From NCBI GenBank assembly GCA_947174945.1, contig CAMWKZ010000018.1, positions 1 through 46,190 of the forward strand: a stretch of 46,190 nt of DNA. Reading direction: 5' to 3'. Of this stretch, positions 23,293 to 32,249 are shown piece after piece. The position numbers and the translations under genes are program-made. The DNA is from an uncultured Prevotellaceae bacterium. GTDB lineage: Bacteria; Bacteroidota; Bacteroidia; Bacteroidales; Bacteroidaceae. How positions within the stretch are numbered: position 1 is the first letter of the stretch; every line of letters begins with the position of its first letter. The notes under the pieces were generated by a model that saw only the letters and a program-made list of their open reading frames with translations, was not told where the DNA came from and made no database searches.

Positions 23293-24528
23293 TCAGTGTT
23301 TGTATCCATTTTCATCGAACATGTTACCTTCGCTGTCAAAACCATCTTTGTTCAATGTGTGCATGTGTCCCTCTGAATCATTATAATATGGAGTACCATC
23401 AGCGGTATGAAAAATGTCGACATGGTTAGGTGTTTCTTTCTTTGATTTCGATGCAACATTACTGCTTATAGGAATACTACCCCAAATAAAGAACACTATT
23501 GTCCATACAAAGAAAGAGTGAAATGTGTCAATAATCTGTCCAAAACCAACTAATGCCCAATACCAACCAATACAACCAATGAAGATATAAGCTATTCGTG
23601 GCCAACGGGAATTGCCTATTATATTTATAATAAATAAAATAGGTGCCACTAAAAGTCCTAATCCCACGTTTTGGTGGTTAAACAAGACTAATACAAGACA
23701 AATCCGAAATCCCCAATCGCTAATTATTCCACCTATTCCTAAATAAGCGAAACAGAGTTGCACGGCTAAGTACTGTCCCAGTAGGGCTATTACAAATATT
23801 GTACCATTTATAAAAGTCCATATATATCCGACAATGTCAGGGCGAACAAACCAAGTGCTAAAATTTGTTGTTTTAAGATACCATATTTCTGCTGCAAAAG
23901 TGAGTACAGTATAGAAAACTCCCCATTGATACTTGCCGTTGAAAAGACGACCAAGGGATGCAATTATAAGAATTACTATCAATAGTAATTTGAGGTGGAT
24001 AGTAAAGGGTGTGTGCGAATAACGACTAAGTTCTGAGTCATCCGCTTGTCCGATATATCTACAGTCATCCATGGCTATGAGACCACCACCATCCAATTGG
24101 AAGGTTCTAACACTTAAATTCATCGGAGCATATCCTTGGTCTATTACTAATAGTGTATCTCCTTTCCCAGTATTTACAGGAAAATGATCAGTATTTGTAA
24201 AAATACGACTATTGTATAAACGAGGATTTTCGGTTGTTATTACTATTCGTGCTGGGAAGTGAAAAATGAGGTAATCGCTTTTTACCCAACCTTGCACACC
24301 ATTATACTTAATTTGATACCAAACCCCATCCTTTTGAGAGGTGTTTTGGGGCGTACCACCAATAAAGTCCGCAGATTCCCCAAATGCTATTTTCCCAATA
24401 ACAGGCGAATTTACACTTGCGTCTTGTCGAATGTTTAGAGTAGAGCTGACTGTTGTAATACGGACTTTTACAGCATTTACATTCAAGACTAACAGCAATA
24501 ATAACAACAGAAGTAGATTTTTTTTCAT
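23293..24528 (-). CDS. Membrane protein with N-terminal SH3 domain
   Basis: 411-residue protein. A signal peptide (1-19) is followed by a bacterial SH3 domain (about 22-88: TLNIRQDASVNSPVIGKIAFGE...DGVWYQIKYNGVQGWVKSDYLIF), an extracytoplasmic segment to about 180, then six or seven hydrophobic helices (about 180-355) and a hydrophilic C-terminus with HTADGTPYYNDSEGHMHTLNKDG. SH3 domains of this type often bind peptidoglycan or peptides. The gene is AT-rich next to its neighbours, which suggests acquisition. I do not recognise the membrane domain. It is separated from comM by 32 bp and could be read with it. Confidence 0.75.
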   Translation of the reverse strand: MKKNLLLLLLLLLVLNVNAVKVRITTVSSTLNIRQDASVNSPVIGKIAFGESADFIGGTPQNTSQKDGVWYQIKYNGVQGWVKSDYLIFHFPARIVITTENPRLYNSRIFTNTDHFPVNTGKGDTLLVIDQGYAPMNLSVRTFQLDGGGLIAMDDCRYIGQADDSELSRYSHTPFTIHLKLLLIVILIIASLGRLFNGKYQWGVFYTVLTFAAEIWYLKTTNFSTWFVRPDIVGYIWTFINGTIFVIALLGQYLAVQLCFAYLGIGGIISDWGFRICLVLVLFNHQNVGLGLLVAPILFIINIIGNSRWPRIAYIFIGCIGWYWALVGFGQIIDTFHSFFVWTIVFFIWGSIPISSNVASKSKKETPNHVDIFHTADGTPYYNDSEGHMHTLNKDGFDSEGNMFDENGYKH

Positions 24529-24560
24529 ATTTATTTCTTTTAATAGACAAAACTTAATTA

Positions 24561-26108
24561 TTATATTCCTCTCTCAGCCCAATCACCCCTATCAAGGTTC
24601 CTATATCCAATAGCTTCAGCGATATGTTGAGCTTGTACTTGTTCACTACTCTCGAGGTCGGCAATGGTGCGGGCAACTTTGAGGATGCGGCTGTAGGCGC
24701 GGGCGGAGAGTTTTAAGCGTTCCATTGCCATGCGGAGCATATCGAGTGAGGCAGCATCAGGTTCGGCGTATTCGTGGAGCATTCGTTCTGTCATCATGGC
24801 GTTGCAGTGGACGCCTTTGTGACCTTTAAAGCGTTCCTCCTGAATTTTGCGGGCCTTGATAACGCGCTCACGGATGTTTCCGCTGGGTTCACCGGGCTGC
24901 ATCTGTGAGAGTTGTGCAAAGGGGACGGCCTGAATCTCGCAATGGATGTCAATACGGTCGAGTAGGGGACCTGAGATTTTGTTCATGTAGCGTTGTATCT
25001 GGCCTGGGGTGCAGACGCAGTGATGCGTTGGGTCGCCGTAGTAGCCACAGGGACAGGGGTTCATGGAGGCGATGAGCATGAACGAGCAAGGGTACTCTAC
25101 GTTATACTTAGCACGGCTGATGGAAATCTTGCGGTCTTCCAACGGCTGGCGCAGCACCTCGAGAACACTGCGCGATAGCTCGGGCATCTCGTCAAGGAAC
25201 AGCACACCGTTGTGCGCCAGTGATATTTCACCGGGCTGGGGATTTTGGCCACCGCCTACCAAAGCCACCTGCGAAATGGTGTGGTGGGGCGCACGGAAGG
25301 GTCGCTGACTGATAAGGCTTGTCTCGCGGTCCAGCTTGCCTGCTACGGAGTGTATCTGCGTGGTCTCCAGACTCTCGGCCAATGATAGCGGGGGCAGGAT
25401 GGACGGCAGGCGCTTGGCCAGCATTGACTTACCACTGCCCGGCGGGCCTATCATAATAAGGTTGTGCCCGCCAGCGGCGGCCACCTCTAAGGCTCGCTTC
25501 ACGCTCTCCTGTCCGCGCACATCGCTGAAATCCAGTTCGTAGTGGTTCTGCTGCTCGTAGAACTCCTTGCGAGTATCAATGATGGTTGGCTCATACTGAG
25601 TACTGCCGTTGAGAAACTGCACTACGTCCATCAGGGTGTCCATGCCGTAAACCTCCAGCTGGTTAACGACAGCCGCTTCGCGAATGTTCTGTCTGGGAAC
25701 GATGAGCCCCTTAAACTTCTCGGCGCGGGCGCGAATGGCAATGGGCAGTGCGCCACGCACGGGTTGCAGATGACCGTCCAACCCCAGTTCGCCTACCATC
25801 ATGTACTTATCCAGCAGTCCACTTTCCACCCTGCCGCTGGCTGCCATGATGCCAATGGCCAGTGGCAGGTCGTAGCCGCTGCCCTCCTTTTTGATGTCGG
25901 CGGGCGACAGGTTGACGGTGATGTCCATCATCGGCATCTTAAATCCGTTGTTCACCAGTGCCGCCTTGATGCGGTCGTAACTCTCCTTGACTGCCGTGTC
26001 GGCCAGTCCTGTCAGGTGGAACTGCACGCCACGCGACATGCTTACCTCGACGGTTACCGTAGTAACCTCAAGTCCATTGACGGCTGCACAATATGTCTTT
26101 ACCAGCAT
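24561..26108 (-). CDS. comM: YifB/ComM family AAA+ ATPase (magnesium chelatase-like)
   Basis: 515-residue ATPase. ComM is a hexameric helicase that promotes branch migration during natural transformation. The N-terminal Lon-type fold domain (1-180, SMSRGVQFHLTGLADTAVKESYDRIKAAL) precedes the AAA+ core with Walker A GPPGSGKSM (221-229) and Walker B GVLFLDEMPEL, and a cysteine cluster CPCGYYGDPTHHCVCTPGQIQRY. The C-terminal helical part ends YRNLDRGDWAERGI. Length and motifs are typical. It has its own promoter at 26128-26135. Confidence 0.95.
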   Translation of the reverse strand: MLVKTYCAAVNGLEVTTVTVEVSMSRGVQFHLTGLADTAVKESYDRIKAALVNNGFKMPMMDITVNLSPADIKKEGSGYDLPLAIGIMAASGRVESGLLDKYMMVGELGLDGHLQPVRGALPIAIRARAEKFKGLIVPRQNIREAAVVNQLEVYGMDTLMDVVQFLNGSTQYEPTIIDTRKEFYEQQNHYELDFSDVRGQESVKRALEVAAAGGHNLIMIGPPGSGKSMLAKRLPSILPPLSLAESLETTQIHSVAGKLDRETSLISQRPFRAPHHTISQVALVGGGQNPQPGEISLAHNGVLFLDEMPELSRSVLEVLRQPLEDRKISISRAKYNVEYPCSFMLIASMNPCPCGYYGDPTHHCVCTPGQIQRYMNKISGPLLDRIDIHCEIQAVPFAQLSQMQPGEPSGNIRERVIKARKIQEERFKGHKGVHCNAMMTERMLHEYAEPDAASLDMLRMAMERLKLSARAYSRILKVARTIADLESSEQVQAQHIAEAIGYRNLDRGDWAERGI

Positions 26109-26127
26109 TTCTTTCGATTTTTACTTG

Positions 26128-26135
26128 CAAAGATA
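26128..26135 (-). promoter_or_regulatory. -7 box TATCTTTG of comM
   Basis: TATCTTTG on the minus strand 19 bp before the comM ATG, divergent from the esterase promoter. Confidence 0.6.
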
Positions 26136-26156
26136 CGGTTTTTCCCTGAAAATGAT

Positions 26157-26164
26157 TAACTTTG
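26157..26164 (+). promoter_or_regulatory. -7 box TAACTTTG of the esterase gene
   Basis: TAACTTTG 28 bp before the esterase ATG; it also drives the HAD gene that overlaps the esterase by 4 bp. Confidence 0.6.
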
Positions 26165-26192
26165 CATCCATAATTTAAACAAACTACGGACT

Positions 26193-27500
26193 ATGAAGCG
26201 AATCGTGCTAAACTTATTGTTCTTGCTGTGCGTCCTTGGTGCGCAGGCTGTGGAGAACTATCCTTATCGGAGTGATTATCTGTGGGTGACCGTGCCCGAC
26301 CATGCCGACTGGCTGTATCAGGTGGGCGAGAAGGCTACCGTGGAGGTGCAGTTCTATCAATACGGAATGCCTCGCGACGGGGTGGTGGAATGGCAGGTGG
26401 GTACCGACCTGTTGGCTGCCGACCAAAAGGGCAGCGTCACGCTGAAGAACGGGCGGGCTAAAATCAACATGGGCACGGCGAAGAAGCCTTGCTTCCGTGA
26501 CCTACGGTTGAAGATGACATTAGACGGTCGCACCTATGAACACCATATTAAGGTGGGGTTCTCGGTAGACAAGATACAGCCCTTTACCAAGGAACCCAAG
26601 GACTTCTGGCAGTTCTGGCAGCAGAATTTGCAGGAGGCTAAGAAGTTTCCGCTCAGCTATACGAAGGAGTACGTCAAGGAGATGTCGAACAGCAAAGTGG
26701 ATGCCTGGCGGTTGAAGATAGAGCTGGACCGTGAGCGCCATTCGTTCTATGCCTATCTGCTCATGCCGAAGGGTGCCAAGCCGGGCTCCTGTCCCGTGGT
26801 GCTGACCCCTCCGGGGGCAGGTGTGAAACCCATCCGCGATGCAACCACCCGCCGTTTCTATCCAGAGAACGGATTCATCCGAATGGCACTCGACATCCAC
26901 GGCATCAATCCTACGCTCAGCGAGGAGGTGTTTGCCGAGATACGTGCAGCCTTTGACAACAAAGGCAATGCCTATCTGCGGCAGGGACTGGAAGACCGCA
27001 ACCTGTATTACATGAAGCACGTCTATTTAGGACTTATCAAGGCTGTTGACGTGCTGACCGCGCTGCCCGAATGGGATGGGCGTAACGTCGTGATGCAGGG
27101 CGGTAGTCAGGGCGGAGCGTTAGCCCTCATCGGGACAGCTCTTGACGAGCGCGTCACCCTCTGCGTGGCCAACCACCCCGCACTGAGTGACATGGCTGCC
27201 GGTGCGGCCAACCTGACCAGTGGCTATCCGCACTTTACGAAAGAAAGTGGCGCTTACAGCGAGGCGTGCATGAAGACTTTGCCATACTACGACGTGGTGA
27301 ACTTTGCCCGTCACATTAAGGTGCCTGTCTACATGACATGGGGATATAACGACAATACCTGCCCGCCAACCACCTCGTATGCCGTATGGAATGTGCTGAC
27401 GTGTCCTAAGGAGAAACTGCTGACCCCCATCAACGAGCACTGGACGAGCGATGCGACAGACCGCGGGCAGATGGACTGGATTCGTAAGCACTTGAAGTGA
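26193..27500 (+). CDS. Acetylxylan esterase, CE7 (AXE1) family
   Basis: 435-residue alpha/beta hydrolase that removes acetyl groups from xylan or xylo-oligosaccharides; the family also includes cephalosporin-C deacetylases. A signal peptide (1-19) and a beta-sandwich N-terminal domain (about 20-130) precede the hydrolase. The triad is readable: Ser305 in QGGSQGG, Asp387 in WGYNDNTCPPTTSY and His416 in NEHW. RMALDIHGINP is also a family feature. With the GH10 xylanase it suggests breakdown of acetylated xylan, although the two genes are not in one operon. Confidence 0.9.
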   Translation: MKRIVLNLLFLLCVLGAQAVENYPYRSDYLWVTVPDHADWLYQVGEKATVEVQFYQYGMPRDGVVEWQVGTDLLAADQKGSVTLKNGRAKINMGTAKKPCFRDLRLKMTLDGRTYEHHIKVGFSVDKIQPFTKEPKDFWQFWQQNLQEAKKFPLSYTKEYVKEMSNSKVDAWRLKIELDRERHSFYAYLLMPKGAKPGSCPVVLTPPGAGVKPIRDATTRRFYPENGFIRMALDIHGINPTLSEEVFAEIRAAFDNKGNAYLRQGLEDRNLYYMKHVYLGLIKAVDVLTALPEWDGRNVVMQGGSQGGALALIGTALDERVTLCVANHPALSDMAAGAANLTSGYPHFTKESGAYSEACMKTLPYYDVVNFARHIKVPVYMTWGYNDNTCPPTTSYAVWNVLTCPKEKLLTPINEHWTSDATDRGQMDWIRKHLK

Positions 27501-28213
27501 TGAGGCTGACGGAGCGCGAAATAAAGGTGGTGGCCTTTGATGCCGACGATACTCTGTGGGACTGCCAGTCGTGGTTCGACGAGGTGGAGCGGAAGTGCGG
27601 AGACTTGCTGCGCCCGTGGGCGACGCAGGAGGAAGTGACGCAAGGGCTCTTTGCCACGGAGCGCAGCAATATGGAGCTGCTGGGCTACGGCACGAAGGCT
27701 TTTACCATCTCGCTGGTGGAGAACGCCGTGCGACTGACCAACGGGGCACTGCCGGGCGACATCGTGCTGAAGCTGATAGGGCTGGGCAAGGGGCTGCTGC
27801 GCTTTCCGACCACTCCGCTGCCAGAGGTAAAGGACACCCTGCAACGGCTACACACCGACGGACGATACAGGTTGGCGGTGTTCACAAAGGGGGAACTGCT
27901 GGACCAAGAGAGCAAACTGGAGCGCTCGGGACTGGGTGGCTATTTTGAATATATGGAAACGGTGTCGAACAAGGGGCAGGATGACTATGTGGCCCTGTGC
28001 GACCACTTGAATGTACGACCTGAGGAGCTGGTGATGGTGGGCAACTCGTTTCGCTCCGACATTGCGCCTGCGCTGGCCGTTGGGTGCCATGCCATTCACA
28101 TTCCCTATCATGTGGTGTGGGAGCTGGAGAAGTCAGAAGAGTTCCCGCATGAGCGGTTGCAGAAGATTTCACACTTTGGTGAAGTGCTGGACATCCTTTC
28201 GGTAGACCATTAG
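27497..28213 (+). CDS. HAD-family hydrolase
   Basis: 238-residue haloacid-dehalogenase-like phosphatase. Motif I is DADDTLWD (Asp14 nucleophile, Asp16), motif II is VFTKGE and motif IV is MVGNSFRSDIAPALAVG. A helical cap lies between residues about 20 and 90. Such proteins dephosphorylate small metabolites; the substrate cannot be read from the sequence. It overlaps the esterase by 4 bp, so the two are cotranscribed. Its 3' end overlaps comEC on the opposite strand by 45 bp. Confidence 0.87.
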   Translation: MMRLTEREIKVVAFDADDTLWDCQSWFDEVERKCGDLLRPWATQEEVTQGLFATERSNMELLGYGTKAFTISLVENAVRLTNGALPGDIVLKLIGLGKGLLRFPTTPLPEVKDTLQRLHTDGRYRLAVFTKGELLDQESKLERSGLGGYFEYMETVSNKGQDDYVALCDHLNVRPEELVMVGNSFRSDIAPALAVGCHAIHIPYHVVWELEKSEEFPHERLQKISHFGEVLDILSVDH

Positions 28214-29680
28214 CACTACCCATAGGCAGCCTATAACGACATAGACAAGACATACTTGCAGCGTGGAGAGACGAATGTCCTCCACGCTGCTTTTTGGTAG
28301 GCAGGCAATGAGGCGCAACGCTTGGTTCATGAAGCCGACAACGGCTATAAGGCCACTAACCAACGCATGATGCAAGGCCGCCCACCAGCAAGTGGCGATG
28401 CAGGCCAGTGACAGATAGAGCGTCAGGGTGGTCAGTGGGATAATCAGGTAGTTGCTGAGCAGGAAATAAGTGGGCAGCTGGCCGAAATAGTAGGCCACCA
28501 AAGGGGCGGTGCCCAGCTGTGCAGCCAGCGAGACGGTGGTCAGTCCCCAGACGGTGCGGAGCCAGCGGTGGCGCTGCAGCACATGGGGCGGAACGACTTG
28601 GGCAAACAGCGGACTGGCGAGCACGATGGCCAGCACGGCCATGAACGAGAGCTGGAAGCCTACGTCGTAGAGAGCCAGAGGGTTGACGATGAGCATGACG
28701 ATGGCGGCGAAGGCCAGTGTATTGACCGACATTCGTTCCCGATGACCCAGTGACAGCAGTGCATAGACGGAAATCATGAAGGCTGAGCGCACCACGCTGG
28801 GCGACAGCCCTACCAGAAAAGCGAATGCCCAGATGGCCAGTACGGTGAGCACCTGCGACAACATACGCCACCGCCACCAGCCTACGAGGAGGCTGACGAC
28901 GGCATAGACGAGCATGAGGTGCATACCGCTGAGTGCCAGCACATGGGCAACACCCACACGGGCGTAAATGTCTTTTAGTGATGTGTCCAGTGCAGACTTG
29001 TCGCCCAAGGTCATGGCAGCCACGATGCCGTAAGCCTCGTTGTCGAGCCCCCACTGGCGGTAGTGCTGCAACAGCTGGTGGCGCAGGCAGAGGGCTCTCA
29101 GCTTTGCCCGCTCTACGAGCGACAGTCCCTCCAGCAATACGGCCTGCCCCTGCCATTGGCCTTGCCCCACGAAGGTCTCGCCCGAAAAGCCGTGGCACAG
29201 CATATAACGGCGGTAAGAGAAGTGGCCGTTGCGCCACTCGTGTATCGGCTTGATGCGCGACAGGATGGTCAGACCGTCGCCGATGGCGATGCGCTCGCTG
29301 GCCTCGTCCTTGGCTATTCGGCATCTTATCAACTGGTGATGCTGGGCGGTCAGTGCGTCAAGGCTGACATATCGGTCTTTCATAATGGGTTCGCTCACCA
29401 CTACCAGCTCTTGCCGCATAGGCTCCTCTGGCCACGGCGTGTCAAGACTGTCGAGCCGCATCTTGCCCAGTGTCATGCCGAGCAGCACGGTGCAGCACCA
29501 GATGCCTGCCGTCTGCCACCTCGGCCTGTGGCGCAATAGGTACACGCCGACTAACAGGGGCAGTAGGAGGGACAGTCCGTCGGCCCAGTAGTCCAGCTGC
29601 TGACACGTGGCAATGCCCGCCATCAGGCAGACGGCCAGCGGCAGCAGTGGTGCGTGGAGCCGAAGCGCAGAGGGTGGCAT
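28169..29680 (-). CDS. comEC: ComEC/Rec2-family DNA uptake channel, short form
   Basis: 503-residue polytopic inner-membrane protein. An N-terminal membrane pair and soluble OB-like domain (about 1-190) is followed by the competence domain with GIVAAMTLGDKSALDTSLKDIYARVGVAHVLALSGMHLMLVY and many membrane helices. ComEC forms the channel for single-stranded DNA across the inner membrane. The C-terminal metallo-beta-lactamase domain of the Gram-positive protein is missing; the protein ends soon after the last helix (WVVLMVYRKDVQHFTKV). Its ATG directly follows the tadA stop codon with no gap, so the two genes form an operon. Confidence 0.9.
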   Translation of the reverse strand: MPPSALRLHAPLLPLAVCLMAGIATCQQLDYWADGLSLLLPLLVGVYLLRHRPRWQTAGIWCCTVLLGMTLGKMRLDSLDTPWPEEPMRQELVVVSEPIMKDRYVSLDALTAQHHQLIRCRIAKDEASERIAIGDGLTILSRIKPIHEWRNGHFSYRRYMLCHGFSGETFVGQGQWQGQAVLLEGLSLVERAKLRALCLRHQLLQHYRQWGLDNEAYGIVAAMTLGDKSALDTSLKDIYARVGVAHVLALSGMHLMLVYAVVSLLVGWWRWRMLSQVLTVLAIWAFAFLVGLSPSVVRSAFMISVYALLSLGHRERMSVNTLAFAAIVMLIVNPLALYDVGFQLSFMAVLAIVLASPLFAQVVPPHVLQRHRWLRTVWGLTTVSLAAQLGTAPLVAYYFGQLPTYFLLSNYLIIPLTTLTLYLSLACIATCWWAALHHALVSGLIAVVGFMNQALRLIACLPKSSVEDIRLSTLQVCLVYVVIGCLWVVLMVYRKDVQHFTKV

Positions 29681-30124
29681 CTACCGCTTGTTCTTAAAGA
29701 AGTCCTGCATCAGTTGGCGGCACTCGTCCTCCAGAACGCCACCAGTGACGGTACACTTAGGGTGCAGGGCATGAGGGGCATACTCATGATAACCGCGCTT
29801 CTCGTCACGGCAGCCATAGACCACGCGCGGGAGCTGTGCCCAGCCCAAGGCTCCGGCACACATCGTGCAGGGTTCGACGGTGACGTAAAGCGTGCAGTCG
29901 GTCAGGTACTTGCCGCCCAGCTCGTTGGCCGCCGCCGTGATAGCCTGCATTTCGGCATGGGCCGTCACGTCGTGCAACGTCTCTGTCAGGTTGTGGGCAC
30001 GGGCGATGATGCGGTCTTGGCACACGACGACGGCACCAATGGGTATCTCTCCTTCGTCGAAGGCCTGTTGCGCCTCTTGCAGTGCGCGGCGCATATACTG
30101 TTCGTCTTTCTGTGGTTGTTCCAT
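29681..30124 (-). CDS. tadA: tRNA-specific adenosine deaminase TadA
   Basis: 147-residue zinc deaminase that converts the wobble adenosine of tRNA-Arg to inosine. His56-Ala-Glu58 (TAHAEMQAI) and Cys86/Cys89 (EPCTMCAGAL) form the zinc site. The length is typical and DAE/HNLTETLHDVTAHAE agrees with TadA rather than cytidine deaminase. Its promoter box TAACTTTG (30129-30136) ends 4 nt before the ATG, implying a leaderless mRNA. Confidence 0.92.
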   Translation of the reverse strand: MEQPQKDEQYMRRALQEAQQAFDEGEIPIGAVVVCQDRIIARAHNLTETLHDVTAHAEMQAITAAANELGGKYLTDCTLYVTVEPCTMCAGALGWAQLPRVVYGCRDEKRGYHEYAPHALHPKCTVTGGVLEDECRQLMQDFFKNKR

Positions 30125-30128
30125 AGTG

Positions 30129-30136
30129 CAAAGTTA
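30129..30136 (-). promoter_or_regulatory. -7 box TAACTTTG directly before tadA
   Basis: The minus strand reads TAACTTTGCACTATG; box to start codon is 4 nt, as for prmC and birA. Confidence 0.6.
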
Positions 30137-30192
30137 GGAATAAACGGGCGAACTGCAAAGGAAAAATGGCTTTTTCTTTAGGGGGCATTTTG

Positions 30193-30346
30193 TGCGGAAC
30201 GGACGGGCACGTTGTGCGGAGTGCGTCGGCACATGGTGCGGAGCGTGTCGGCGCATGATGCGGAGCGTGTCGGCACATGATGCGGAGCGTGTCGGCGCAT
30301 GGTGCGGAGCGCGTCGGCACATGGTGCGAAGCGGGTCGGCATCATG
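30193..30346. repeat. TGCGGAGCG-type array, seven 22-bp units
   Basis: TGCG-starting units at 30193, 30215, 30237, 30259, 30281, 30303 and 30325. The middle five are nearly identical (TGCGGAGCGTGTCGGCRCAT followed by GR); the outer ones are more diverged. The unit is an imperfect dyad (TGC.GA.CG.GTC.GCA). The array lies between the divergent tadA and birA promoters. No spacers exist, so it is not a CRISPR. Confidence 0.93.
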
Positions 30347-30413
30347 AGCGGAAAAAATGGGCACTCTGTGAGAATAAATCTGGCATTCGTTTTGTACTGC
30401 GGCGGTTTTTGTG

Positions 30414-30421
30414 TATCTTTG
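30414..30421 (+). promoter_or_regulatory. -7 box TATCTTTG directly before birA
   Basis: TATCTTTGCATCATG: 4 nt from box to start codon. It rules out the earlier in-frame ATG at 30411, which would lie inside the promoter. Confidence 0.6.
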
Positions 30422-30425
30422 CATC

Positions 30426-31127
30426 ATGGAATGGAACATCGTGCATATCGGCGAGACGGACTCGACCAACCAATGGTTGAAGGAACGGCAGACGGGCGAC
30501 AGGATGGTCGTCTGGGCCGACTACCAGACTGCTGGGCGCGGACAAGGGAAGAACACTTGGGAGAGCGAGCGAGGGAAGAACCTGCTCTTCTCCGTCCTGT
30601 TGCACCCCAATGATGTTCCGGCCAACAGGCAGTTCACTATCTCTATGCAGGTGTCGCTGGCCATCTGCGAGGCACTGGGCGAGTACATCGGCGACCTGAG
30701 CATCAAGTGGCCCAACGACATCTACTGGCGCAATGCCAAGCTGGCGGGCATACTGATTGAGAACAGGCTGTGCGGTTCAGCGATTTGCGACAGCATAGTC
30801 GGCATAGGGCTGAACGTCAACCAGCGCCGCTTCCAGAGCGATGCGCCCAACCCCGTTTCGTTGTGGCAGATATGCGAGCATGAGATAGACCGGGAACGGC
30901 TCTTGCGGGAAGTGCTATCAGCCCTCGACCGTTATCAGGGGCGGGAGGTAAGGCAGCAGTACCTGTCGATGCTGTATCGGCGCAAAGGCTTCCACCCCTA
31001 TGCCGACGCTGAGGGCACGTTTATGGCCGAACTGGTTGACGTTGAGGACGACGGCTACCTGCTGTTGCGCGACGACGAAGGGCGCACGCGGCGTTACGCC
31101 TTCAAGGAAGTATCATTTATCATATAA
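30426..31127 (+). CDS. birA: Biotin-[acetyl-CoA-carboxylase] ligase
   Basis: 233-residue biotin protein ligase that attaches biotin to the carrier protein of acetyl-CoA carboxylase. Family motifs are DSTNQWLKE, TAGRGQGKNTWES, IKWPNDIYW and KLAGILIEN. There is no N-terminal helix-turn-helix, so this is the non-repressor form. The start was set by the promoter box 4 nt upstream. pyrH follows after 13 bp and is likely cotranscribed. Confidence 0.93.
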   Translation: MEWNIVHIGETDSTNQWLKERQTGDRMVVWADYQTAGRGQGKNTWESERGKNLLFSVLLHPNDVPANRQFTISMQVSLAICEALGEYIGDLSIKWPNDIYWRNAKLAGILIENRLCGSAICDSIVGIGLNVNQRRFQSDAPNPVSLWQICEHEIDRERLLREVLSALDRYQGREVRQQYLSMLYRRKGFHPYADAEGTFMAELVDVEDDGYLLLRDDEGRTRRYAFKEVSFII

Positions 31128-31140
31128 TATAATAAGGTAT

Positions 31141-31851
31141 ATGGCAAGGTTTAAAAGAATTTTATTAAAGCTCTCGGGCGAGAGCCTGATGGGCAAGCAA
31201 GGTTACGGCATCGACCCGGAGCGACTGAGCGACTACGCTCGCCAGATTAAGGAAGTAAGCGAGATGGGCGTCCAGATTGGCATCGTCATCGGTGGCGGTA
31301 ACATCTTCCGCGGACTGAGTGGCAGCCAGAAAGGCTTTGACCGTGTGAAGGGCGACCAGATGGGTATGTGTGCCACGGTCATCAACTCGCTGGCCCTGTC
31401 GTCGGCACTGGGTGCCATCGGGGTCAAAAACAAGGTACTTACGGCCATCCGCATGGAGCCTATCGGCGAGTTCTATACCAAGTGGAAGGCCATCGAGGCT
31501 ATGGAGGCTGGTTACGTCTGCATCTTCTCGGCAGGCACGGGCTCGCCTTACTTCACCACCGATACGGGCAGCAGTCTGCGCGGCATCGAGATTGAGGCCG
31601 ACGTAATGCTGAAGGGCACCCGCGTGGATGGTATCTATACGGCTGACCCGGAGAAGGACCCCACGGCCACTAAGTTTGATGCGATAACCTATCAGGAGGT
31701 GCTGGCTCGTGGTCTGAAGGTGATGGACCTGACCGCTATCTGTATGTGTCAGGACAATCATCTGCCCATCTACGTCTTCAACATGGACGTAGTAGGGAAT
31801 CTAAAGAAAGTAATGGATGGAGAGGAGATAGGTACGTTGGTACACAACTAA
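31141..31851 (+). CDS. pyrH: Uridylate kinase (UMP kinase)
   Basis: 236-residue amino-acid-kinase-family enzyme phosphorylating UMP to UDP. The N-terminus FKRILLKLSGESLMG, the phosphate loop VIGGGNIFRG and GTGSPYFTTDTGSSLRGIE are diagnostic. The start ATG at 31141 gives the usual bacterial length. It is 13 bp after birA and ends directly against the stop codon of the DUF4834 gene on the other strand. Confidence 0.96.
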   Translation: MARFKRILLKLSGESLMGKQGYGIDPERLSDYARQIKEVSEMGVQIGIVIGGGNIFRGLSGSQKGFDRVKGDQMGMCATVINSLALSSALGAIGVKNKVLTAIRMEPIGEFYTKWKAIEAMEAGYVCIFSAGTGSPYFTTDTGSSLRGIEIEADVMLKGTRVDGIYTADPEKDPTATKFDAITYQEVLARGLKVMDLTAICMCQDNHLPIYVFNMDVVGNLKKVMDGEEIGTLVHN

Positions 31852-32232
31852 TCAGCTTTCCTCAAACTCTACATACTCGCCGTCGGAATCGTCGAAAATC
31901 TTCTTGCTTTCGCCCTTCTGGCGGCGATGGTCTATGATGGTCTCTCCCGTGACCGTCTGAGTGCGGCGGGGCTCATCGTTCTGTCCGCTCTGCCCCTGCT
32001 GAGCATTCTGGGTGCTTTGATGGCCCTGGCTGTTCCGAACGTTCTGGTTGTTATATTGCTGGCGCTGCCGTCCCGTCTCATTCCGATAGAAGAAAGCCTG
32101 CTGGTCGGCTGCATCCTTGGCTGCCTTGCGAAACTCCCTGATTTTGCGGAGAACATAGCCTCCCACCAGCATCACGATGAAGACTGCGAGGACAAACACG
32201 AATAGCAAGAAGCCCAATATTCCTTTCAGCAT
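31852..32232 (-). CDS. DUF4834-like small membrane protein
   Basis: 126-residue protein with one N-terminal membrane helix (LLFVFVLAVFIVMLVGGYVLR), a basic segment, then a Gln/Asn-rich hydrophilic middle (RQRQQYNNQNVRNSQGHQS) and an acidic end (DDSDGEYVEFEES). It resembles DUF4834 proteins of Bacteroidota, whose role is unknown. It is the last gene of psd-pssA-DUF4834 (17 bp after pssA), a conserved-looking grouping with phospholipid synthesis. Confidence 0.75.
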   Translation of the reverse strand: MLKGILGFLLFVFVLAVFIVMLVGGYVLRKIREFRKAAKDAADQQAFFYRNETGRQRQQYNNQNVRNSQGHQSTQNAQQGQSGQNDEPRRTQTVTGETIIDHRRQKGESKKIFDDSDGEYVEFEES

Positions 32233-32249
32233 AATATCTTAGTTTTTAG

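Noticed and set aside
30193..30346. CRISPR array
   Set aside because: Units follow each other with no variable spacer and are only 22 bp long; no cas gene is present.
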